Shown: piece by piece, positions 1 to 7,536 of the stretch
Position numbering within the stretch: the stretch's first letter is position 1
Layout of the letters: each line of letters opens with the position of its first letter
Position numbers and translations under genes: made by a program
Assembly: GCA_017633835.1 (NCBI GenBank)
Contig: JAGBOP010000049.1
Location: 1-12,015, forward strand
Reading direction: 5' to 3'
DNA from: a bacterium
GTDB lineage: Bacteria; Bacillota_I; Bacilli_A; Mycoplasmatales; Mycoplasmoidaceae
Length of the DNA: 12,015 nucleotides
The notes under the pieces: model-generated
The model's database searches: none
Told to the model about the DNA's origin: nothing
What the model saw: the letters and a program-made list of their open reading frames with translations, nothing else

Positions 1-1265
1 AATAAATCAATAAATCTTTTGACTAATGCTTCGCGTTCAAAACAATATTCATCATTAATTCTTTTGGTAGCAAATAAATATCTTAAGCACCCATTGTCAT
101 CGTTATCAGTATTAATTAAATCAGTTTCAATACCTAAATCTTGAGCAACATTAATTAAATATTGTTTGATTGCTGGGAAAGTCTTATAAGGATTGGCAAT
201 TTCATTACTCTTAGTTTGCTTTGCTTGTTGTTCTTTTAGATAACTTCAACTAAAAATTTGGTTCTTATGAAATAAATCAAGCACCTTATAGGCCACATCA
301 GCTAAATGCAATCATTTAGCGTTTGGTGAAATGTTACTTAATGATTTTTTAATTTCGTTTGGTAAAATGCTTTGGGTTCCTTCATCAATTTCATTAATGA
401 TGAATAAATCAAATTTAGTAATGGCTAACGAATCACTATTAAATGGGTTATCATCTGATAACTTAATGGTTCGCAAATCTTGCAAGTTATAAAAACAAAC
501 TGCTTTCTTACTATCATTTAAACGATAAATGCTTTCAAGCCGATCCCCATTGGTATTACTATAGAATTTAAAACCATTGATTTCCATCCGGGTTCTTTTA
601 AAAGCATTAAACCATTCGTCACATGCACCAGTTTTGTTAGAAACAATCATAATTTTTTTAAAGTTAAGTTTGTTTTCAAATGATTGCAAAATTAAGTGCA
701 TTGCACTTGTCATTTTGCCAAAACCGGATTTACATGCTCATAAATATTGTTTGCCTCCATTGATGTAAGAATAAGAAGTTAATTCAATAGCTTCTTGTTG
801 TTCAGGACGCAATTCAATTTTTTTATCAAATAAATTTAACGCAAAAACACCCGGAGTTATTTTTATATTATTTAGTAATTCAATGGCATTTTTAACCGAC
901 AATTGGTACCAATTATTATCAGTAATATTTTTATCTTTTAAATCAACTGGTTTAATGTTGTTTTTAGCAAGATAATTATAAAAATTAGTTTGGTTAATAT
1001 TTTGTCCCCATTTATTACGAAGCACTGTAAAGTAAACTAAATGGTGACTAGGATTATCTTCACGTTGACTAATTAAATATTCCTTGATGAAAAATCAATC
1101 ATTATCTAAAGTCGTTGCAAGTAAGTGCAAATTTTCATTAGTTCACTTTAATTGCACTAATGATTGAAGATTTGGATCATTACTGGTATAAACCCAAACA
1201 ATACTATAACTATAACAAATTGGGTTCGTTATTTTTAATGAAGTATTTGCATTATTCTTATTCAT
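1..1265 (-). CDS. SF2 helicase-like protein (type III restriction R subunit-like family), motifs eroded, C-terminus off window
   Basis: The first 421 codons are visible and the frame runs off the left edge. It is open only with UGA as Trp (for example codons at 1143-1145, 1095-1097, 738-740, 312-314 and 246-248). ATG is the first start after an upstream stop, and an AAGGTG Shine-Dalgarno-like sequence precedes it. Landmarks match DEAD/DEAH proteins often annotated as type III restriction R subunit-like: LRPEQQEAIE (residues 152-161), a P-loop region LWACKSGFGKM (175-185) where the family has LWxAKxRFGKT, INEIDEGTQS (290-299) where it has DEAHEGTQT, and then IFSWSYLKEQQAK and NPYKTFP, which match the conserved WxYxxEQxxK and NPYxxLP segments. 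The Walker A Thr is Met185, the Walker B Asp is Asn291, the DEAH His is Asp294, and the SGTP of motif III reads LADV (321-324). Family membership is fairly secure. ATPase or restriction activity is doubtful, because substitutions are in all three motifs. Confidence 0.75.
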
Positions 1266-1333
1266 CGGAAAGACACCTTACTAAACTGATTTATTTAAAA
1301 AATGTTAATGAAATTAATTATTACTTTAAAACT

Positions 1334-1358
1334 AAAAAAGGCAATTTACTTGCCTTTT
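1334..1358 (-). terminator. Rho-independent terminator after the 97-aa ORF
   Basis: A perfect 9-bp stem (AAAAGGCAA at 1336-1344, TTGCCTTTT at 1350-1358) has a 5-base loop. Read on the minus strand it ends in six T. It lies 13 bases past the stop of the ORF at 1371-1664 and before the helicase-like gene. Read on the plus strand it also ends in a T-rich run, but no plus-strand gene lies upstream of it. Confidence 0.65.
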
Positions 1359-1370
1359 CTTCATCAATAA

Positions 1371-1664
1371 TTATTTGCTTTCCGTAAGCGGTGAAAAAGA
1401 ATAGGCAAGAAATAAACTAGGTTGTTTAATTAAACGCTTTAGTATTATTCAGGTTAAGTTATTAGTAAAAAAGATTCAAGTTATATAAAATTTATAGTTA
1501 CCTTGATTTAAAAACGTTTTATTATCCATTAAGCAAAAAACTGGAAACGTTATTAGAACACTTGCATTTAGTTTAATTGAATTAGCAAAAGGCAAAGAAC
1601 CACCAAATGGTTGTTTGCTTAACATAAATTGAATTAATTTTGCTTGCAATTTGCTAAAAATCAT
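1371..1664 (-). CDS. Hypothetical 97-aa ORF (doubtful)
   Basis: With UGA read as Trp, this is an open frame of 97 codons that starts with ATG and ends at TAA 13 bases before a good terminator. The protein is rich in Leu, Phe, Ile, Ser and Lys, with hydrophobic patches near residues 34-45 and 60-75. I recognise no family, motif or signal peptide. There is no clear Shine-Dalgarno sequence, although a TATTATATTATT-type -10-like stretch lies just upstream (about 1688-1702). In favour of a real gene are the adjacent terminator and the minus-strand orientation shared with its neighbours. Against it are the short length, the weak start and the lack of recognisable homology. It could be a decayed gene remnant. 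Confidence 0.3.
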
Positions 1665-1954
1665 CGCTAAATTTTTGTCTTTATATTAATAATATAATAC
1701 TAAGATTTTAATAAAAATTTTACATTTTTGTAAAAATAAAACACCATAACAAAGCTACCTAATTAGTATTTATTGATATTTTTTAAATATTAACGTAATT
1801 TTCATGAAAGATGGCTATTTTCAGTCAAGAATTTATAAGTTGGTTATTTAAAATTAAGCAGTACTTTTTAATGAGTTACTAAAGAATAATTAATAAATTA
1901 TTAAACCAATATTTATTTTAAGAAAAACACTTATTTAATACATTTAACACTTGC
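1665..1954. other. Gene-free AT-rich gap
   Basis: I see no convincing coding frame here. It holds an all-AT-stem hairpin (TTTTACA at 1718-1724, TGTAAAA at 1729-1735) followed by T-rich sequence on the minus strand, which may be a weak terminator for the gene at 1955-2578. It also has two AACACTT direct repeats (1926-1932, 1946-1952) and an AT-only palindrome at 1890-1904 that means little in DNA this AT-rich. Confidence 0.5.
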
Positions 1955-2578
1955 TTAATTTGGTTTAATTTTTTTAGTATTAAAATCATGGATATAAAAA
2001 TGTTCCGAACTATATACGGACATTTCTTGGTCAAGTAGGATTAATTTTGATTCTGATAAATTTTGCAAAATTTTACTATAGTTATCATTAGCAGCAGTAG
2101 TAGAATCTTGGTCAATTAACCCCACTTTGTGACTAAAATTTAAAAATTGATGCGTGGTGTCATCAATGATTCAAATTTGATATTTAATTGAGTTAATCCG
2201 ACTTTGATCATCGGGAGATAATTTTTCAAATTTTAAAGCTAATTCATTTAGTTTAACTTCATATTTAGCACTTATGTATAAATTTAAATTCTTACTAAAA
2301 TTATCAAGATAAAATCCATAATTAAATAAATATTCATCTGGTAAGTTCGCCGTCAAATCAAATAGTTCATCAAAAGTTTGTCAACATAAACCAATATAAT
2401 CATATCAATCAATTGGATCAATGGTTCCATTTTCAGTTGCTTCAAACGTTGCCAAATTCTTAGTAATTAAATCAATACTATACGAATTATCTTTAATTTG
2501 ATCTTTGGTTAATGATTGACAAATGATGGGTCATTTATCATTCATTTGTTTAATGATGATTTTTACATTAACTTGCAT
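1955..2578 (-). CDS. Conserved-looking hypothetical protein A, 207 aa, paralogue of the 3517-4140 product
   Basis: This is an open frame of 207 codons with UGA as Trp (at least residues 16, 58, 66 and 136). The ATG follows a good Shine-Dalgarno sequence, TAAGGATT (2583-2590). The product is acidic, soluble-looking and apparently mostly helical, with no signal peptide, membrane segment or known motif. Its key feature is a gap-free match over its whole length to the 207-aa protein encoded at 3517-4140. Shared positions include Gln11-Met12, Asn41-Leu42, Glu46-Ala47, Trp58, Lys105, Glu107, Lys109-Leu110, Lys119-Leu120-Ser121, Phe145-Leu146-Asn147 and Glu192-Phe194, about 45 identities by hand count. 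It is divergent with rnhB across a 220 bp spacer. Function is unknown, and I infer a lineage-specific family. No strong terminator is visible next to its stop. Confidence 0.8.
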
Positions 2579-2798
2579 TTTTAATCCTTATTTATTACTA
2601 ATCAAATATCTTTATTATTTTAATATGAACTAATTAAGAGTATTAATTTGAAATGAAGATTAAAAGTAACACTTTAAGTAATTACAAGTTTATAAAAAGT
2701 CTAGGAAGTAAAATTAACATTAAATGATTATGAATGAAAAACTTATTTAAAATTTGACTAGTAATAGTAAATAAATAATTAACTTACTAAAACTAACA
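2579..2798. promoter_or_regulatory. Divergent promoter region between gene A and rnhB
   Basis: The 220 bp spacer holds no gene and must carry start signals for transcription both ways. A TTGACT -35-like hexamer lies at 2754-2759 for rnhB, with only weak AT-rich candidates for the -10 downstream of it. Gene A has a clear Shine-Dalgarno sequence at its edge, whereas rnhB has none. Confidence 0.35.
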
Positions 2799-3428
2799 AT
2801 GCAAAATTACTTTGAAAAACGCTTTAAATTAGAAAAAAACCATATCTTAGGAATTGACGAAGCAGGGCGAGGCAATTTAGCTGGTCCCATGGTGGTAGCT
2901 GGGTGCATTCTTTTTATTAATGAATTAGATGAGGCAACCATTAAGAAAATTAATGATTCTAAATTGTTAACTAAAAAACAACGAGCAGCCTTATTTAATA
3001 TCATTATTAAGCATTCCATTTACGATTTAGAAGTAATTAGCGTAAAAATCATTAATGAATTAGGACCTAAAAAAGCAAGTATTTATGGCATGGAACAAGT
3101 CATTCAAAAAATTGAACAAAATGCTGATTTTATCATTGTTGACTTTGAACATCCTAAAGCTACTAAACGCTTAATTGCGTTTGCGCATGCAGATGCCATT
3201 AGTTTAAATGTAGCTGCTAGTAGTATCTTAGCAAAGCATTATAAAGATTACTTAATGGAACTATACGTAAAAGAACACCCTCAATACATGGTTTATGATT
3301 TTTTAAATAATGCAGGATATGGAACTAAAAAACATTTAGCTGCACTAAATACCCACGGGAAAATTCTTGATTTTCATCGCTTAAATTATGCTCCAGTAAA
3401 AGCAATTTCAAAAATTAATCAAGATTAA
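2799..3428 (+). CDS. rnhB: Ribonuclease HII
   Basis: This 209-aa protein has the usual length for RNase HII, which cuts RNA in RNA-DNA hybrids and removes single ribonucleotides misincorporated into DNA. The N-terminal motif is GIDEAGRG (residues 18-25), with catalytic Asp20 and Glu21. The remaining acidic ligands are probably Asp115 (IIVDFEH) and Asp132 (HADA), at spacings that fit the E. coli enzyme. NDSKLLTKKQR (52-62) and the AASSILAKHYKDYL segment (139-152) are also typical. One oddity is Asn26 where most members have Pro (GRGPLAGP). It has no UGA codon. It is the only plus-strand gene in the window, sitting between two divergent paralogues. ATG is the only sensible start, and no Shine-Dalgarno sequence precedes it, so it may be translated from a short or leaderless transcript. 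Confidence 0.97.
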   Translation: MQNYFEKRFKLEKNHILGIDEAGRGNLAGPMVVAGCILFINELDEATIKKINDSKLLTKKQRAALFNIIIKHSIYDLEVISVKIINELGPKKASIYGMEQVIQKIEQNADFIIVDFEHPKATKRLIAFAHADAISLNVAASSILAKHYKDYLMELYVKEHPQYMVYDFLNNAGYGTKKHLAALNTHGKILDFHRLNYAPVKAISKINQD

Positions 3429-3446
3429 ATTTATCTTGCAATCATA

Positions 3447-3490
3447 TAAAAACAATAATTCTTTTTTTCAAAAGGAATTATTGTCTTTTT
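3447..3490. terminator. Bidirectional terminator between convergent rnhB and gene B
   Basis: A long stem of up to 15 bp (3452-3466 with 3470-3484, one T-G wobble) and a 3-base loop is flanked by A-run 3447-3452 and T-run 3486-3490. It therefore ends in T on both strands. It lies 23 bases past the rnhB stop and just past the stop of gene B, so one hairpin can serve both convergent genes. Confidence 0.8.
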
Positions 3491-3516
3491 AATAACAAAA
3501 CATTAAATATGTTTAT

Positions 3517-4140
3517 TTAATTTATTTTTCTTTTTGAATCATCAAATTCATCAACTAAAAAACCTTCATCATCATAAATGCCAATTTGATCAGCCATCAA
3601 ATTCCAAATTTGAAAAGTTAAAGTTGATAAAATTGCTTCCTTGCGAATATTTGTATCATTAAGATAGTTTTCGTTGATGACTGTTACTTCACTAGCATAA
3701 TTTAAAAAATCAACCACCACAGTTTGTAGTAGTTTAGTTTTGCCTTCTAATTTATGCATTTCTTTTTTATTTTCACCGCTTAGTTTATCGTAGTATTGAT
3801 CTAATTCTTCTAATTTTGTTTCTGTTTTATCAATGGCAAAAAAGTTTATTAAGCGATCTAACTTATAAAGTTGATAAAAATACTTCTTTTGAAATTCACC
3901 GTCTTGAGCTGACCAAATGTTTCAAAGACTGTTACTAATTGATCGAAGGATATCATCAAATTCAATTCAAGGGATACTAGGAGATGTTTTATTGATAACT
4001 GCTTCAATGGTATTTAAATTGATGTCAAATTTTTTAATCTCAGCATCCAATTCATTTTTCAAGTTGCTAGGAATATCCTTTGCAATTTCGTTAAATAAAT
4101 CACGCATTTGGTAAATATCGGTTGGTTGTTCTTTATCCAT
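3517..4140 (-). CDS. Conserved-looking hypothetical protein B, 207 aa, paralogue of the 1955-2578 product
   Basis: This is an open frame of 207 codons with UGA as Trp at residues 58 and 73. The start is supported by a Shine-Dalgarno sequence, AAAAGGA (4150-4156). The protein is acidic, looks mostly helical and has no signal peptide or membrane segment. It aligns end to end without gaps with the product of 1955-2578: the length is the same and Trp58, Gln11-Met12, the KxExKL block at 105-110, KLS at 119-121 and FLN at 145-147 coincide. It is convergent with rnhB, with which it shares a bidirectional terminator. The C-terminus (about 186-207) is strongly charged, with runs of Asp/Glu and then Lys/Arg. 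I do not recognise the family and offer no function. The pair probably arose by an old duplication. Confidence 0.85.
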
Positions 4141-4197
4141 AAAATAAATTCCTTTTGTAATAAATTGTAATTTTATTTTATATAAATTGTGAATGTT

Positions 4198-4206
4198 TGT
4201 GGATAA
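4198..4206 (-). promoter_or_regulatory. Perfect DnaA-box-like 9-mer
   Basis: The minus strand reads TTATCCACA, the consensus DnaA box, in the short spacer between gene B and the terminator of the transporter behind it. It stands alone and no origin-type genes are near, so this may be chance. It also lies where a promoter for gene B could be. Confidence 0.25.
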
Positions 4207-4207
4207 T

Positions 4208-4232
4208 AAAAAATAGGGAATTATCCCTATTT
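4208..4232 (-). terminator. Rho-independent terminator of the 509-aa MFS gene
   Basis: A perfect 9-bp stem (AAATAGGGA at 4211-4219, TCCCTATTT at 4224-4232) with a 4-base loop ends in a run of T on the minus strand. It begins 2 bases past the stop codon of the transporter. Confidence 0.85.
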
Positions 4233-4234
4233 AA

Positions 4235-5764
4235 CTATGATATTTGTTTTGCTTCTTTACGATGAAAAATGGGTTTCATTTCAAATATCTTCCGGTGTGA
4301 ATTATTCTTTTTAAGATTGGTGACTTCTGCAAGTACTTCTTTGGAAGCATATTGATCATATAGGAATGGTAATTGATTAATAATCTTATTGTAGAATTTA
4401 TATTTCTTATTTACGAGTTGATTATTATGCATGTATCAATGCACTGGTAATAAGAATAATAAGGAGCATGCACTAAGCACAATGGCAATAATTCCAACAA
4501 TATAAAAATTACCAGCGTTGTATCGGCCAACTAGTTCACCAGTATGATAAGTACAAATTGGGCCCCCAATCGCACTTCCGATCATTCCTCCCCCTGCAAC
4601 CATGAATTGAGTGATTCCTGATTCAAGGTCAACCGCATCCGTTTTATCATGGTATCGACCTAAACTCATCCCCATGGCAAATGAGTTTGGAAGGGTGGCA
4701 TACCCACAAATCGGAATGCAAATGGTAAAGATTAAAATTGCAATGGGACTTTTAGCAGCAGTGCAAATTGTTAAGCATGTAAAAACAGCAACCATGCCAA
4801 AACCAATGTAATAAATATTTGGGAAGGTTTTACCATCAGAAAATCTACCTCCTCATTGGTTCCCAAAAGTAGTAGTAATTCCATAACCAACTAGTAATAA
4901 AGCTAGATATTGGGGAGCATTAGCAATAATTCCAACGGTAGGTGCTTCTCATTCTTTTTGTAATAATGGATAAATAACAAAGATAGCCATGAATGCTAAA
5001 CAACCAAAAATAATAGCAAGATCAAATGGATAATATAAAAGAATTGATAATTGCTTTCACGGATTTTTTTGTCCACCTTTAATCGTGATTTGCTTTGGAA
5101 CCTTAAAAGCAATTAAAAAAACACTGACTGCTGCAATCATGCCAGTGACAAAAAATACTCATCTTCAGAATTGTTTGTACATTGGTAATGAAGGATAAAT
5201 AGTATTGCCAATTGCTGGTAAATCAATGGAACTAGTATAAGTAAATAATGGAACAAAAGTAAAAGTAGCAACAAATAACGCCGTAAAGCAAATAGCTACT
5301 GCATTTCCTTGCTTATTTTTTGGTACAAGCGATGCAGCAACAACTGCTCCCACTGCAAATACTGAACCATGACAAAAACCAGTTATAAACCGAAAGAATA
5401 ACAGCATGCCAAAGTTTGTACTTACCCCAATGATAATGTTACCAATGCAAAAAATAATAGCGGCTGCTAATAAGATGTATTTACGGTTAATTTTAAAGCA
5501 GCCCAAAGGAATTACCAATGAAGCAGCAATAACCCCAATCATGTAAAGGGTTAATGCTAAGTTAACTACGTTTTCATGGACTTTGGGAAATGTGACCATT
5601 AAGGGATTAGCAATCCCACCCGAAATATACCATGCAATCCCTAACGAAAAAGTAAGGATGCAAATACTTAAAATTCCTCAAACGTTACTTTTTTTTGGGC
5701 CTGACAAGGGATTACCATCACTTTGCAATTTTGAACTTTTAGTTTGATGATTAATTTTCAACAT
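4235..5764 (-). CDS. MFS transporter (drug/sugar efflux-like, DHA1/AraJ-type), copy 1
   Basis: This 509-aa integral membrane protein reads through several UGA-Trp codons. Twelve hydrophobic segments can be counted, the first near residues 28-50 and the last ending with the WYMHNN motif. The TM4-TM5 region (FFRFITGFCHGSVFAVGAVV, then ASLVPKNKQGNAVAICFT) resembles the RFxxGxxHGxxFGxGxxVA and RGRAVA pattern of AraJ-type efflux proteins of the DHA1 family. The loop after TM8 (GNQWGGRFSDGKT) and a TDAVDLESG motif before TM11 are shared with the paralogue behind it. Cytoplasmic tails sit at both ends, about 27 residues N-terminal and about 70 charged residues C-terminal. The start is ATG at 5764; there is no Shine-Dalgarno sequence, and a palindrome occupies the leader instead. 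The substrate cannot be read from the sequence, and import or efflux is open. Confidence 0.9.
4948..4977. repeat. 30-base identity patch shared with 6566-6595
   Basis: Within copy 1 of the MFS pair, this block is identical over 30 bases to 6566-6595 in copy 2. Others are 5028-5053 with 6646-6671 (26 bases) and 4617-4639 with 6235-6257 (23 bases). They lie in equivalent coding positions (around TM7, the TM6-TM7 loop and the TDAVDLESG motif) and show that the genes are tandem duplicates. Confidence 0.9.
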
Positions 5765-5766
5765 AA

Positions 5767-5781
5767 GATAACTTAGTTATC
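5767..5781. promoter_or_regulatory. Palindrome in the leader of MFS copy 1
   Basis: GATAACT-T-AGTTATC is a perfect 7-bp inverted repeat that ends 2 bases upstream of the ATG, exactly where a Shine-Dalgarno sequence would be. A further ATAAC follows at 5782-5786, so GTTATCATAAC forms a second, overlapping palindrome. It could be an operator or an RNA hairpin at the ribosome site. This is inferred from symmetry and position only. Confidence 0.4.
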
Positions 5782-5828
5782 ATAACATTAAATAAAACAA
5801 AAACTTAATATTTTTAAAAATAATAAAT

Positions 5829-5857
5829 AAAAAAGGTTAAGTATTTTTACTTAACCT
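5829..5857 (-). terminator. Rho-independent terminator of the 519-aa MFS gene
   Basis: A 10-bp stem (AGGTTAAGTA at 5834-5843, TACTTAACCT at 5848-5857) with a TTTT loop is followed on the minus strand by six T. The stem overlaps the TAG stop codon at 5856-5858, so the transcript ends right at the end of the gene. Confidence 0.9.
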
Positions 5858-7415
5858 ACTTATTATCTTGTTTGGATTGCACTTGATGTTTAATAATTGG
5901 TTTAACTTCCCAAATGCGGGTTTTTGCATCAGTTTCTTTTTGCTTATAAGCACTTTCTCTTGCTTGAGCAGTGGAATATTCATCAAGGATGATTGGAAAG
6001 CCTCTAAATACTTGGTTATAAAATTTGTACTTAGTTTGCACAATTTGGTTTGAATGCATGTATCAATGAATTGGAATTAATAAAACAAAGGACACAATAC
6101 ATACACAAAGCACAATGACGCACACGATATAGAAGTTGGATGCATTATAAAGACCAGTAGTTGGATAAGTACAAATTGGTCCCCCAATGGCAGTTCCAAT
6201 CATTCCACCTAAAGCAATAACAAACATGGTTAAACCTGATTCAAGGTCAACCGCATCGGTATGATCATGGTGTCTTGCTAGTGGTAAAGACATGGAGTAA
6301 ATGTTAGGCAAAATAGTATATGCAACAAATGGTAAGATGATAGTAAATGCAAAAATAGCACCTGCTGATTTTGCTCCCACTGAAATTAGTAAGCAAATAG
6401 TAATCACAATGACTGCTAGCACTAAATAGTAAATGTTAGGGAAAGTGCGACCATTAGCAAATCAACCCCCAATTTGGTTACCCGAAGTACTTGCAAGCCC
6501 ATAAATAGCTAACACTAATGCTAAGTATTGGGGTGCTTGAGCAATTACTCCTACTCCATCCGCAACTCATTCTTTTTGTAATAATGGATAAATAATGAAG
6601 ATGGCTAAAAAGATTAAAAGTCCAAAAATTAAGGCAAGGTCAAAGGGATAATATAAAAGAATTGATAATTGTTTTCAAGGATTTTTATTTCCCCCTGCAA
6701 TGGGAATGTCCTTGGAAATAACCATGATAATTAAAGCACCAGAACCAAAAGTTAAAATTCCAGTGATAATGAATGCTCATCGTCAGTATTGAGCATACAT
6801 GGCTAGTTTGCGGTAATGTTCCAAAAATGGCACATATTCTTTGGCAGTTAATAATTCATGAATATTGCTAGTAGGCAATCCTAAAGTGGATGTATAAGTA
6901 AAGATTGGCACTAAGGTGACTGTGGAGGCAAATACAGCGGTAAAGCATAATGCAACTGCTCCACCCCGTTTATTTTTGGGTACAAGCGAACTTACCACAA
7001 CCGTACAGACAGCAAAAATTGCCCCGTGAAAAACCCCACTCATAAATCGAAAAAATAACAACATTGGGAAGTTCACACTTACCCCAATGATAATGTTACA
7101 TACTCCGTATGCTAATGCTGATCCAACAATGATTCACTTGCGGTTTACTTTGTAAAAGATGAGTGGTACTAATAAACACGCTACTAAAATTCCCACTAAG
7201 TAAATCGTTAATGATAAGTCAACGTTGGTTTCATTAACCCCATAAAACGTGGCAGCAAATGGCCCAGCAATTCCTCCCGGAATATACCAGCCAATTCCTA
7301 AGGCAAATGTTAAAATGGCAATGCTAATAACCCCCACTCAATTAGATTTTTCTTGCGGATCATTTGGATTAATTGGTTGGTTATTAGTTTTCTTTTTCTG
7401 AGTAAATTTCAACAT
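5856..7415 (-). CDS. MFS transporter (drug/sugar efflux-like, DHA1/AraJ-type), copy 2
   Basis: This 519-aa protein has the same 12-helix layout as the product of 4235-5764 and is its tandem paralogue. Shared blocks are LGI-WYI-GGIA in TM1, the TM4-TM5 block FFRFMSGVFHGAIFAV and SSLVPKNKRGGAVALCFT, the loop NPWKQLSILLYYPFDLA before TM7, APQYLAL in TM8, TDAVDLESG and GGMIG-AIGGPICTY around TM11, and HWYMHSNQ at the end of TM12. The main difference is a longer loop between TM5 and TM6 (SNIHELLTAKEYVPFLEHYR). The start is ATG at 7415, and both copies begin MLK. No Shine-Dalgarno sequence is visible. Its own terminator separates it from copy 1, so the two are probably expressed independently. The substrate is unknown; divergence of the TM5-TM6 loop and the tails hints at different specificity or partners. 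Confidence 0.9.
6566..6595. repeat. 30-base identity patch shared with 4948-4977
   Basis: This is the copy-2 partner of the identical block described at 4948-4977. Such exact runs stand out against more diverged flanks and could reflect protein constraint or gene conversion between the tandem copies. Confidence 0.9.
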
Positions 7416-7423
7416 AATTTGAC

Positions 7424-7440
7424 TTTATCAAAATGATAAA
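7424..7440. promoter_or_regulatory. Palindrome upstream of MFS copy 2
   Basis: TTTATCA-AAA-TGATAAA is a perfect 7-bp inverted repeat ending 9 bases before the ATG. A possible promoter (TTAACA with TATAGA or TAAAAT on the minus strand) lies just upstream, which would put the palindrome near the transcription start, a common operator position. Its TTATC half-site also occurs in the palindrome ahead of copy 1, though the half-sites are arranged the other way round. Confidence 0.4.
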
Positions 7441-7498
7441 TTTTCTATATTTTACACTAATTTAAAGTTGTTAAATCTAAAATTTACAAAGATTACAT

Positions 7499-7532
7499 AA
7501 AAAAATTATCCAGGTAAAAACCTAGATAATTT
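7499..7532 (-). terminator. Terminator of the pheS-pheT-membrane protein operon
   Basis: The stem is ATTATC-C-AGGT (7505-7515) with ACCT-A-GATAAT (7520-7530), with one C-A mismatch and an AAAA loop. It is followed on the minus strand by a run of seven T. It starts 6 bases past the stop of the membrane protein gene. Confidence 0.85.
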
Positions 7533-7536
7533 CATG

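Noticed and set aside
1160..1387. Plus-strand frame of 75 codons
   Set aside because: It overlaps the well-supported start of the helicase-like gene on the minus strand, lacks a ribosome site and runs through the terminator hairpin.
1500..1690. Plus-strand frames in the stretch opposite the 97-aa ORF
   Set aside because: They have no ATG start or ribosome site, are under 50 codons and look like no known protein.
4611..4811. Plus-strand frame inside MFS copy 1
   Set aside because: It mirrors the conserved TDAVDLESG region of the transporter on the other strand and has no signals of its own.
5764..5800. Tiny leader frames (such as ATG TTA TGA TAA) ahead of MFS copy 1
   Set aside because: They follow from the palindrome and AT-rich sequence. 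There is no ribosome site, and one of them overlaps the transporter start. Nothing supports translation.
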